A stretch of 10,451 nucleotides of DNA from Anaerolineales bacterium (GTDB taxonomy: Bacteria > Chloroflexota > Anaerolineae > Anaerolineales > Villigracilaceae). Below the pieces are notes generated by a model. It searched no databases and was not told the DNA's origin. It saw only the letters and a program-made list of their open reading frames with translations. The translations under genes and the position numbers were made by a program. The stretch covers positions 1 through 10,451 of the forward strand of contig JAEURE010000070.1 in the NCBI GenBank assembly GCA_016789485.1, read 5' to 3'. Shown in pieces: positions 1-7,600 of the stretch. Positions within the stretch are counted from its first letter, which is position 1; every line of letters starts with the position of its first letter.

Positions 1-397
1 AAATGTGATTAATGACCCCGTCAAACATCAGGCGAAAGTGACTTTGCATGGAAGAGATATCATCCCAATCGCCCAATGCGGGATCGACTTTGCGATAATC
101 CACAACCGAGAAGCCATCATCCGATGTCCACGGGTAGAACGGCAGGATGTGAATCCCGCTGACAGTATCGGATAGGTATTCCCTGCAAAATTCGTTTAAA
201 GTTTTTAGCGGCTTTTTATTTGGCGCTTGAATCTGATCCCCATAGGTGATGAGGAGAGAGTCACGTTCGGTTAACTTGCCGTTGCGCAGTGGAATGCGCG
301 CACCATACTTCCCCATCAACATTTGCACTCGCTCGTAAATGCGTGGTGCCTTGTCTTCTCCGTATAAAAAGGTGAGATGATTAATGATCTCCTTCAT
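1..397 (-). CDS. GH13 subfamily 18 sugar phosphorylase (sucrose/glucosylglycerate phosphorylase-like), N-terminal part
   Basis: Partial gene running off the left edge; the first 132 codons are visible. Enzymes of this family cleave an alpha-glucoside (sucrose, sucrose 6-phosphate or glucosylglycerate) with phosphate, giving glucose 1-phosphate in the cytoplasm. Seen: residues 48-54 LLITYGD, 82-102 with the HILPFYPW and SDDGFSVVDY blocks, the LGDWDDI block at 109-115, and the first conserved GH13 region ending DGVINH (126-131). The catalytic Asp and Glu lie outside the window. An N-terminal helical stretch of about 45 residues precedes the barrel, which fits the glucosylglycerate phosphorylase (YcjM-like) branch better than short bifidobacterial sucrose phosphorylases; this subtype call is from memory. 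The ATG overlaps the stop of the antiporter gene (ATGA at 397-394), and an AGAGGA ribosome site lies just upstream inside that gene, so the two are probably translationally coupled. Confidence 0.85.
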   Translation of the reverse strand, partial: MKEIINHLTFLYGEDKAPRIYERVQMLMGKYGARIPLRNGKLTERDSLLITYGDQIQAPNKKPLKTLNEFCREYLSDTVSGIHILPFYPWTSDDGFSVVDYRKVDPALGDWDDISSMQSHFRLMFDGVINHI

Positions 398-1485
398 CGT
401 CCTCTGGTACGCATGGATCGGATCGCGAGAACAATGCCGATCGTAAATGTGATCGGGGCATAGAATGTAATGAACAATTGCATGGCAGGCAAAGCGGGGC
501 TTTCTGTGGCACGCATAATGACAAAGATAACATAAGTGACATAATATGAAAGTAGTAATCCACCTTCAAGGCGTGAAATGCGGCTGTCAATATAGAAGAT
601 GGGCATGGTTACCAATGCGACAAATACCATGACGGGCAGGTCAAATTGTAGAACACGTGCCGCAACTGAAATGCCGTCTGGGGAGACAAGCGCACCGATT
701 CCCAACACGCCAAGCAGATTAAAGATGTTACTGCCGACAGCGTTGCCAACGGCGATATCACTTTCGCCTTTGATGGCGGCGATCACAGAGGTGGCTACTT
801 CCGGCAGAGAAGTTCCTACGGCAACAATTGTTAATCCGATGATCAATTCGCTTACGCCCAATATTTTAGCTATCTGGACGGAGGACTCCACAAGCCAATT
901 GGAACCAAACACGAGCAATCCCAATCCGATCAAAATAAAAACTGCATTGACGATTGTGTTTTTTGTCGTTCGCGTTTCTTTCGGCGCGTACTCCTCCGCG
1001 TATTCTTTTTGTACTTCCCTGCCTTCTGAGCGGCTTTGTTTCAGGGCGAAGACCATATACGCGATCAAAAGTAATATAAGGATTGTCCCATCTACGAGGC
1101 TGAGGTTGCCATCTAGTGCAAGGACAAGGGTGATCAGGGAGATGCCCAGCATGATAGGCGCATCCTTGCGGATAAGTTGTTCTGCGATCACGATCGGCGC
1201 AACAATGGCGGTAACTCCAAGAATAAAAAGGATGTTAAAGATATTAGAGCCGAGCACATTGCCCAGTGTTAGATCTCCCTGGCCGTTGGCGGCCGCTTGC
1301 AGCGACACGGCAATTTCAGGAGATGCGGTTCCAATGGCAACGATGGTTAAACCAATGACCAGCGGAGAAACGCCAAATGCCGCGGCAAGGCGTGATGCAC
1401 CGCGCACCAGCAGGTCTGCGCCAAGGATCAGAATTACAAGTCCAGCAACGAAGTGGAGAATAGTATTTGCCATAATCGCGCTCAC
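394..1485 (-). CDS. CaCA-family calcium/sodium antiporter (YrbG-like)
   Basis: Inner-membrane cation/Ca2+ exchanger of 363 residues, a normal length for bacterial YrbG-type members. Two inverted alpha-repeats are clear: GTASPE at residues 52-57 with GNVLGSNIFN at 75-84, and GTSLPE at 224-229 with GNAVGSNIFN at 247-256. The acidic residues of the two GTxxPE motifs are the ion ligands in this family. About ten hydrophobic segments flank a charged loop at 150-175 (EGREVQKEYAEEY), expected to be cytoplasmic. The longest reading starts at GTG 1485 with AGGGA ten bases upstream. An in-frame ATG at 1473 (MANTILHF) is an equally credible start and leaves a more usual leader if the extended -10 at 1507-1515 is the promoter. 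The stop overlaps the start of the phosphorylase gene by ATGA. The ion actually exchanged cannot be told from sequence. Confidence 0.93.
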   Translation of the reverse strand: MSAIMANTILHFVAGLVILILGADLLVRGASRLAAAFGVSPLVIGLTIVAIGTASPEIAVSLQAAANGQGDLTLGNVLGSNIFNILFILGVTAIVAPIVIAEQLIRKDAPIMLGISLITLVLALDGNLSLVDGTILILLLIAYMVFALKQSRSEGREVQKEYAEEYAPKETRTTKNTIVNAVFILIGLGLLVFGSNWLVESSVQIAKILGVSELIIGLTIVAVGTSLPEVATSVIAAIKGESDIAVGNAVGSNIFNLLGVLGIGALVSPDGISVAARVLQFDLPVMVFVALVTMPIFYIDSRISRLEGGLLLSYYVTYVIFVIMRATESPALPAMQLFITFYAPITFTIGIVLAIRSMRTRGR

Positions 1486-1506
1486 GTGATGAAATTCCCT
1501 TAAATT

Positions 1507-1515
1507 TTTATACCA
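1507..1515 (-). promoter_or_regulatory. Candidate extended -10 promoter for the antiporter-phosphorylase pair
   Basis: Read on the minus strand the bases are TGGTATAAA, a TGn-extended -10 element, with no good -35 at the usual distance. It sits between the hydrolase terminator and the antiporter start, where a promoter is needed. Transcription would begin near 1500, only about 15 bases before the GTG but 27 before the alternative ATG at 1473. The call rests on one hexamer plus position. Confidence 0.4.
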
Positions 1516-1554
1516 TGATTTTTTCGACTTAAGATTAATTCCCTTTAAAATAAA

Positions 1555-1586
1555 AAGTGACAGCTGTCATACGGCAGCTGTCACTT
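1555..1586 (-). terminator. Rho-independent terminator of the glycoside hydrolase gene
   Basis: A perfect 12-bp inverted repeat (AAGTGACAGCTG at 1555-1566 and CAGCTGTCACTT at 1575-1586) encloses an eight-base loop that can add two more pairs. On the minus strand it is followed at once by TTTTTATTTT, the U-tract expected of an intrinsic terminator. On the plus strand the following bases are AATTTG, much poorer, so it points toward the minus-strand hydrolase whose stop is 16 bases away. It separates that gene from the antiporter gene. Confidence 0.9.
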
Positions 1587-1602
1587 AATTTGATATTCAA
1601 AC

Positions 1603-3987
1603 TTATATCTCTATAATACAGCAAGCTTCTTCTTTCACGATTGTGCTCTCGCCATTGACGAATGTGATTGTGGTTTGTTCCATGCCGCGCACGATGGTCA
1701 GACCTTTGTATTTAATCGTCACGGGCCAGGGGAAAAGATTTTTGCCTTCGAGTTTTATGCGTGTGGAAGAAAGGATCGTCACACCCAGAGCTTGCATGAA
1801 TAAACCGACGGGGGCGAGTCCATGCAGGGAGTTGCGTTCGCCAATGCCGGTGCCTTTTTCGGCGTGATACCGTTGATAGAATGCGCGGTTTTGTTTGAGA
1901 TTTTGAATGACGGCGTTCATCAAATGTGCGGTCAGGCGGGTGGCTTCGGCGCGAAAGCCGTAGGCAAGCAGTCCCTCAGCGATCAACATATTCCAGGGCA
2001 GGCTCACACTCATGGAAACAGATTCAGCTTCCGGGTCCGGAGAGAGCGGCAGGAATTGCATCCCAAAAGGACGATCAAACCGTTCTGCCATCATCACATT
2101 GCGCCCGATCAGCGCGTAAGCTTTTTGCTTTTCAAGCACCTCGGCCCATAACGGCAGCGCAAGGGTGATGTCCTCGCCGGTGGTATCAATGATTTTTATA
2201 TTGATCTTGTCTTTTTCGTCCAGCCCAGTGACGGAGACGCGCCCGATGCGGGTGTATATTTTTTGACTCGTTGCCACCAGCCCGCCAGTGCGCCATTGGA
2301 ATTGGTGGCCGGGGATGACTTCCACTTCGCCTTTGGACTTGGTGAAGTATTCGCTGATCTCCACTTCCGGTCGCTTCGCCCCCGGACTTTTGGTCTGGAT
2401 CTCGATCAATAAGCGGACCGGCGTCTCGGACTCAAACTTTGGGCGCATACTGCCATCGCCCTTTCTCTTTGCGAGCACCTTGCCAATTGAAACCGTGCCC
2501 GTTTCACGTTCGCGATAAGAATAAAAACTGGTGCGCGGATTCCAGCTTGCTTCGATGGAGGTTTTTAGAGTCTCTGCCTGTGCAATGACGAGGGATGTTT
2601 CTTCAACTGGTTTGCCAAGTTTCTTTGCGATCTTCGCCAGAGACTGAGCTTCGCGATAGAGCATGGCTTCAAGGGACGGGCTGTGTACGAGCGAAATGTC
2701 CAGGCCTTGCGACCAGGGATTCCAGACATCAAAGAGAGGGTTATCTTCAAAACCTGTTTGCAGGATGTTGTCCCATTCGGGTGCGCCGTCGCGGTTACGG
2801 TCATGCTGACCGGAAAACCATGACCAGAAGAATTTAATTAATTTCGGAAATGCTTCGGCTAAGAAGGTTTCATCCTGTGTGGCTTGATAATATTTCCATG
2901 TGAGGCTGGCAAGTAATGGGGCGGCGAGAAATTTTCCGCGCTGGCCTGCAATGCCCGGTTTGCCATCCACTTCGCCATCTTCATCTTGTGTAGAAAGGAA
3001 GTTGAGCAGCAGGTTTTTGGTCACACTGGGAGCGCCATGCAAAATGCTGGAAAGATAATAAGCGTCCAGCGGAAATTGACCGTTCCATGCAGGCGGGTAA
3101 TCGGTGCCATCGCCTTTGCGCGAGAAGCCATGATCAATGTGGCGGGCGTTCACAAAGGACGGATTTGGTAAATGTCCATTGCCGCTGAAGAAGAGGGAAT
3201 GCGCAGCTTTCTGGCTGAATGCGAGTGCGGCATCCCATGCCACATCCCCGGTGCGGATGTCCAATACTTGCGAAGCGTCCAGCATTTCGATGCGGGCAAG
3301 TTCTGCCTGCCAAGAGCGGGCAGCAGTTTTGCGGGCGAGTTCGAAGGCTTCGGGGATGGTGTCGAGAGCGGCTTCAGCGAAGGCTAATGTGCGTGTGGAG
3401 CCGGGACCAAGTTCCAGGTCCAGCATGAGCGAGGAATGAGGACCGGGTCCGTGTTTGGGTCCACCGGTCATAAAGATGACAGGAGCGATCCCGCTGGTTT
3501 GACCTGCCAGGATGTTGACGAGTTGTTGTTGTGTGGGAATGATGGATTGCCCATCCAGTGGCGCGAGTGTGGCGCAGACTTCCAATTTGATCTGGCGGAC
3601 AGCATTGCTTTTATTTGTGAGGGTCACGCGCCCGGCTACAGCATGAGATTCAGGGACCCAGAAATCGGTGCTGACAAACAGGTTTTCGAGGGGAACAAAA
3701 TCGAGGGTTAGGAAGTTTGGATAGAAACGCCGCAGAGACGGTTTGACGGCAAAGGTGTTAGGGTCTGTAACCGTGTTGCTGCCTTCTGTGAAGCGCAGGA
3801 AGATGCGCATGGCACGAGCGCGCAAACCAAATGTTGTGGTGAGTGCAACGGCAGCCCGTTCAGTATCGGCGTTGCCAAATTCCACTTCCCAGATATGGTC
3901 ATTGACGTAATCCGGCTTGCAAAGGCGGGCATCCGCCGCCAATGTCAGGTGAAGCGGGTCGCCGAGAGATAGTGCCCAGTCGCGCAT
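1603..3987 (-). CDS. MGH1/GH63-like (alpha/alpha)6-barrel glycoside hydrolase, large form with inserted domain
   Basis: 794 residues from ATG 3987. Residues 1-240 look like an N-terminal beta-sandwich, and 245-735 like the six-hairpin toroid of the GH63/mannosylglycerate hydrolase group. Recognisable pieces are DYPPAWNGQFPLDAYY (296-311), HDRNRDGAPEWDN (395-407), GFEDNPLFD (412-420), LPWNMLIAEGLL (663-674) and the final HGLAPVGLF segment (722-730). A beta-rich stretch at about 515-608 interrupts the barrel. At the usual catalytic positions I align Glu414 (or Asp415) with the general-acid Asp, and Gln705 with the C-terminal general-base Glu, which would be non-canonical. The likely substrate is a small alpha-glycoside; the nearby GH13_18 phosphorylase hints at glucosyl- or mannosylglycerate, but this is inference. 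No signal peptide is visible, so it should be cytoplasmic. The reading frame extends upstream to 4143, but that extension crosses the promoter and overlaps the divergent hydratase gene, so I chose 3987. Confidence 0.75.
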   Translation of the reverse strand: MRDWALSLGDPLHLTLAADARLCKPDYVNDHIWEVEFGNADTERAAVALTTTFGLRARAMRIFLRFTEGSNTVTDPNTFAVKPSLRRFYPNFLTLDFVPLENLFVSTDFWVPESHAVAGRVTLTNKSNAVRQIKLEVCATLAPLDGQSIIPTQQQLVNILAGQTSGIAPVIFMTGGPKHGPGPHSSLMLDLELGPGSTRTLAFAEAALDTIPEAFELARKTAARSWQAELARIEMLDASQVLDIRTGDVAWDAALAFSQKAAHSLFFSGNGHLPNPSFVNARHIDHGFSRKGDGTDYPPAWNGQFPLDAYYLSSILHGAPSVTKNLLLNFLSTQDEDGEVDGKPGIAGQRGKFLAAPLLASLTWKYYQATQDETFLAEAFPKLIKFFWSWFSGQHDRNRDGAPEWDNILQTGFEDNPLFDVWNPWSQGLDISLVHSPSLEAMLYREAQSLAKIAKKLGKPVEETSLVIAQAETLKTSIEASWNPRTSFYSYRERETGTVSIGKVLAKRKGDGSMRPKFESETPVRLLIEIQTKSPGAKRPEVEISEYFTKSKGEVEVIPGHQFQWRTGGLVATSQKIYTRIGRVSVTGLDEKDKINIKIIDTTGEDITLALPLWAEVLEKQKAYALIGRNVMMAERFDRPFGMQFLPLSPDPEAESVSMSVSLPWNMLIAEGLLAYGFRAEATRLTAHLMNAVIQNLKQNRAFYQRYHAEKGTGIGERNSLHGLAPVGLFMQALGVTILSSTRIKLEGKNLFPWPVTIKYKGLTIVRGMEQTTITFVNGESTIVKEEACCIIEI

Positions 3988-3994
3988 GGCGCTT

Positions 3995-4023
3995 ATTGTA
4001 CGGGCAGATGGGCGGATGGTCAA
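3995..4023 (-). promoter_or_regulatory. Sigma-70-type promoter of the glycoside hydrolase gene, predicted leaderless
   Basis: On the minus strand TTGACC (4023-4018), a 17-base spacer and TACAAT (4000-3995) form a near-consensus promoter. Seven bases (AAGCGCC) separate the -10 from the A of the ATG at 3987, the usual distance to a transcription start, so the mRNA probably begins at or within a base or two of the start codon. There is no purine-rich ribosome site before this ATG, which agrees with a leaderless transcript. Confidence 0.7.
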
Positions 4024-4028
4024 ACGGG

Positions 4029-4034
4029 TATAAT
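4029..4034 (+). promoter_or_regulatory. Candidate -10 element for the MaoC-like gene
   Basis: A perfect TATAAT on the plus strand inside the 117-base divergent region. No -35 hexamer matches at 16-18 bases upstream. Transcription would start near 4041, giving a leader of about 64 bases with the ribosome site at its end. It lies only six bases from the -35 of the opposing hydrolase promoter, so the two promoters probably compete or are regulated together. Confidence 0.5.
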
Positions 4035-4104
4035 TTGAGACACAATTGAAACGCTGTTTTTCATTTGTGGTTATCAGTAGTGAATACATATTGAGGAGAG
4101 AATC

Positions 4105-4554
4105 ATGGCCGGACTTTATTTTGAAGAATTCACAGCGGGACAAAATATAAAAACCGCAGGACGCACCATCAGCGAAGATGCGATTTTTTCCTTCGCAGGA
4201 TTAACGGGCGACTATAATCAAATCCACACGGATGCGGCTTTTGCGAGCAAAACCCAATTTGGTCAGCGTATAGCGCACGGTTTGTTGGGCATTTCCATTT
4301 CTGTGGGGCTCATCATGCAGACCGGTCTGCTTGAAGGCACGGTACTCGCTTTCCGCGAGATCCAAGAGTGGAAATTCGTCAAACCTTTTTTTATTGGTGA
4401 TACCGTCCATGCCTTGTTGACCATTTCTGAAACCAAAGCTCTGCCGCGCATTGGCGCAGGGGCATTGATCGCAGTTGTTGAGGTCCGCAATCAAAACGAT
4501 GAAGTCTGCCAGAAGGGTACGTTGAATTTGCTGGTATTAAGTAAGCCGAAGTAA
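4105..4554 (+). CDS. MaoC-like (R)-specific enoyl-CoA hydratase-type hot-dog protein
   Basis: 149 residues, the usual length of a single-hot-dog MaoC-domain protein. The hydratase-2 signature is present: FSFAGLTGDYNQIHTDAAFA at residues 28-47, with catalytic Asp36 and His41, followed by RIAHGLL (55-61) at the central helix. Such enzymes add water to trans-2-enoyl-CoA to give (R)-3-hydroxyacyl-CoA, usually as dimers in the cytoplasm. The normal Asn-Pro of the motif is Asn38-Gln39 here, a tolerated change. The start is supported by GAGGAGAG at 4093-4100 four bases before the ATG. Neither neighbour is a fatty-acid gene, so the substrate is unknown; some MaoC-domain proteins act on other acyl-CoAs. 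It may share a transcript with the penicillin-binding protein gene 51 bases downstream. Confidence 0.88.
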   Translation: MAGLYFEEFTAGQNIKTAGRTISEDAIFSFAGLTGDYNQIHTDAAFASKTQFGQRIAHGLLGISISVGLIMQTGLLEGTVLAFREIQEWKFVKPFFIGDTVHALLTISETKALPRIGAGALIAVVEVRNQNDEVCQKGTLNLLVLSKPK

Positions 4555-4559
4555 TTATT

Positions 4560-4588
4560 TTTCGTCATCGCTTCCCGCTGTGACGGAA
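4560..4588 (+). repeat. Small inverted repeat between the MaoC-like and penicillin-binding protein genes
   Basis: CGTCA at 4563-4567 pairs with TGACG at 4581-4585. The stem extends outward by a G-U and two A-T pairs and inward by two G-C pairs around a TTCCC loop. No T-tract follows on either strand, so it is not a standard terminator. It occupies most of the 51-base gap and could influence messenger stability or access to the weak ribosome site (TAGGT, 4594-4598) of the next gene. Confidence 0.45.
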
Positions 4589-4605
4589 ACAGATAGGTTG
4601 TACAA

Positions 4606-7600
4606 ATGAGTAACGAAGACAACGATAGATTACGCCGACTTTTAAGATCCGAAGAAGAAACTCGCGCCGACTTAAATCCCACGCCTCAAACTCCGCCGAC
4701 ACCTGATTCTCCCAAAACAGATGGCACTACCCCGGTCTTTACCCGCCCCGCGTTGGACAAGGACAATATGCCCCTCCCGCGCCGCGTGGACGAAATTGAT
4801 TTGGAGGGCACGCGAGTCACACCTGCAGCGTATCAACCAGCGAAATATCAACAGCCTTCTGCAAACCCGCGTTACACAAATCAACAGCCCGCGTACGCAC
4901 CGCCCCCGCCAACCCCTTTGCAACAAACGACATTATTGGACAGGTTTTCATCCTTTGGAAATTTCCTGCAAGGCAAAACCGGTTGTTTCCTGCGCGGATT
5001 GATCATCTTTGCCTTCCTGCTTGTACTGGTGGGTCTTTGCTTGGGATCTATTTTTGTTTATCAATACTACTCCATCGCCAGCACGCTCCCGGACTCAGGC
5101 GACCTGCGTAACAAAGCCTCACAATTTGAAACCACCCGCATCCTCGACCGTAATGGACAGGTGTTATATGAACTTCTCGACCCCACTGCCGGACGCCGTA
5201 CCTACATTCCATTGGAAGATATTTCGCCAAATCTAATTGCCGCCACCATAGCAACCGAAGACAAAGAGTTTTACAGCAACCCGGGTTTTGACCCGGTTGC
5301 CATTGCACGTGCATTGTGGCAGAACTATGTCACAGGCGGGCAGGGAGGCGGCGCATCCACGATTACCCAGCAATTGGCACGTGCACTCTTGCTTTCGCCT
5401 GAAGAGCGCAGCCAACGCACAGTCACGCGCAAGGCGCGCGAGATCATTCTTGCTGCAGAGATCACTCGCCGCTATACCAAGGATGATATCCTGGAACTTT
5501 ACTTGAATGAAATTTATTACGGCAACCTTGCCTATGGTGTGGAGGCTGCCGCAGAAACATACTTTGGGAAATCCGCCAAAGACCTGACGCTGGGTGAAGC
5601 CTCATTTCTCGCAGGGCTGCCGCAATCTCCCGCTGTGTATGATATTTATACCAACCCGGACGTTACGCTTCTTCGTCAACAGCAAGTGTTGGTGTTGATG
5701 TTCGAGTTAAGCTCAACGGATGGATGTATTAAAGTCAGCAACAGCCCCGAGCCTGTTTGTGTGGATCCGGTTCAAGCCACCCAGGCTGCGAATGATATGA
5801 AATCCTATGCGTATCGACCGCTTTCGTTCGACTCAAAATATCCACATTGGGTTAACTTTGTTCGCGCGCAGTTGGAAGAATTGTACGATGCGCAAACCAT
5901 CTATCGTTCCGGTTTTGTTGTCTACACTACGCTGGATCCGGTTCTGCAAGACCGCGCTCAAGAACTTGTCACAAATCAAGTCGCTGCCATGGCGGAGAAC
6001 AATACCAAGAATGGCGCATTAGTAACAATCCGTCCGTCAACCGGTGAAATATTGGCAATGGTCGGCTCTCCGGATTTCAACAACGCGGCGATTTCCGGCC
6101 AGATCAACATGGCCATCAGCCCTACCCGTCAGCCGGGGTCATCGATCAAGCCAATCACCTATGTTGCTGCTTTTGAAAAAGGTTGGACTCCTTCTACCTG
6201 GATATGGGACGTCCCTACGAAATTCCCGGATGGCGCCAATCCGCCGTATGAACCGAGGAATTATGATGGCAGGTTCCATGGCGGTTTGACCGTTCGATTG
6301 GCGCTTGCCAATTCCTTCAACATCCCTGCCGTCAAAGCATTGGAATTTGTCGGCATTTATGACGACCCAAATACGCCTGAAAAAGAGGGCATGATCGGCA
6401 TGGCGGAAAAGCTAGGCATCACTTCATTCACCCGCAATGACTATGGTCTTTCTCTCACTCTCGGTGGTGGTGATGTCAGCCTGATTGACATGACCGCCGC
6501 GTACTCCGTTTTTGCGAATGGCGGAAAAAAGATACCGCCTGTTGCCATTCTCAAGATCACCAACTTTGCCGGTGACATCATTTACGAATACAAACCATCA
6601 GAAGGCGAACAGGTCATTCGCGCCGAGCATGCCTATCTCATCTCGTCCATCCTTTCGGATAATGACGCCCGTTCCTACACCTTTGGCCGAAACTCGGCGC
6701 TGCACTTATCTTTTCCTGTTGCAGCAAAGACAGGCACCACCAACGATATCCGCGACAATTGGACCATGGGCTACACCCCGGATCTCGTCACTGGCGTGTG
6801 GGTGGGGAACGCCGATTACACGCCCATGGTTAGTTCGTCAGGCTTGAGCGGTGCCGCCCCTGTTTGGTCACAGTTCATGGAATTTGCCGTGCCGTATGTT
6901 ACCAATGGCGCGCCAACTCCATTCAACCGCCCGAACGGCATTGTGGATAAAGTTGTTTGCCGTCTCTCAGGGACAGAGCCGTCCAGTTTTTGCGGTTCGC
7001 AATATACTGAAATCTTTGCCTTCGATCAACTTCCTCTGCCGCCAAGTCAGGATTTGGCGCGTCGCATCAGAATTGATTTATGGTCAGGCTATCAGGCTTC
7101 TGATGCATGCAAAGGCCCAAGCGAAGAGGAACTCGTTTTGAATGTTACCGATAAATGGGCGCGTGAATGGTTTGAGACTGGCGATGGAAAAGCCTGGCTT
7201 GAAGATAACAGTTTCCCAAGCAACCCATATTATGCACCTGAACGCGAATGCAGGCAGGGTGATCCTCAACCTATTCTTGAGATCAACTTGAATGATGGGC
7301 AGGTAATTTCCTCCCCGTCCCTTGAGATCAGAGGCACTGCCGACGCCACTGAAGGATTTAAGAAATGGATTCTGGAATATGGGCAGGGCGAAGATCCAGG
7401 TTCGTGGATCGTTTTAGGTGAGAGCAATAGCCCGGTCAAAGACGGCACCTTCACCACCTGGAGTTTGAACAATGTTCCAAACGGTATTGTGACTCTGCGC
7501 CTGACTTTGATCGGTGATAAAGCAGAAGTGGACAAGCGCATCCGACTTAACCTCAACCTGCCTGTCCCAACATCGACATCAACATTGACGCCGACAGAGA

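Noticed and set aside
599..1489. Long plus-strand open frame opposite the antiporter
   Set aside because: The composition is Ser/Thr/Arg-rich as expected of an antisense shadow; the minus-strand frame has unmistakable CaCA repeats.
1558..1569. 12-bp palindrome TGACAGCTGTCA as a possible operator
   Set aside because: It is part of the longer terminator stem with a T-tract on the minus strand, which explains it without a DNA-binding protein.
3988..4143. 52-residue N-terminal extension of the glycoside hydrolase reading frame
   Set aside because: It crosses a near-consensus promoter for the same gene and overlaps the start of the divergent MaoC-like gene; its residues do not resemble an enzyme domain or signal peptide.
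4560..4588. Inverted repeat after the MaoC-like gene as a terminator
   Set aside because: No T-tract follows on either strand, so it is listed only as an inverted repeat.
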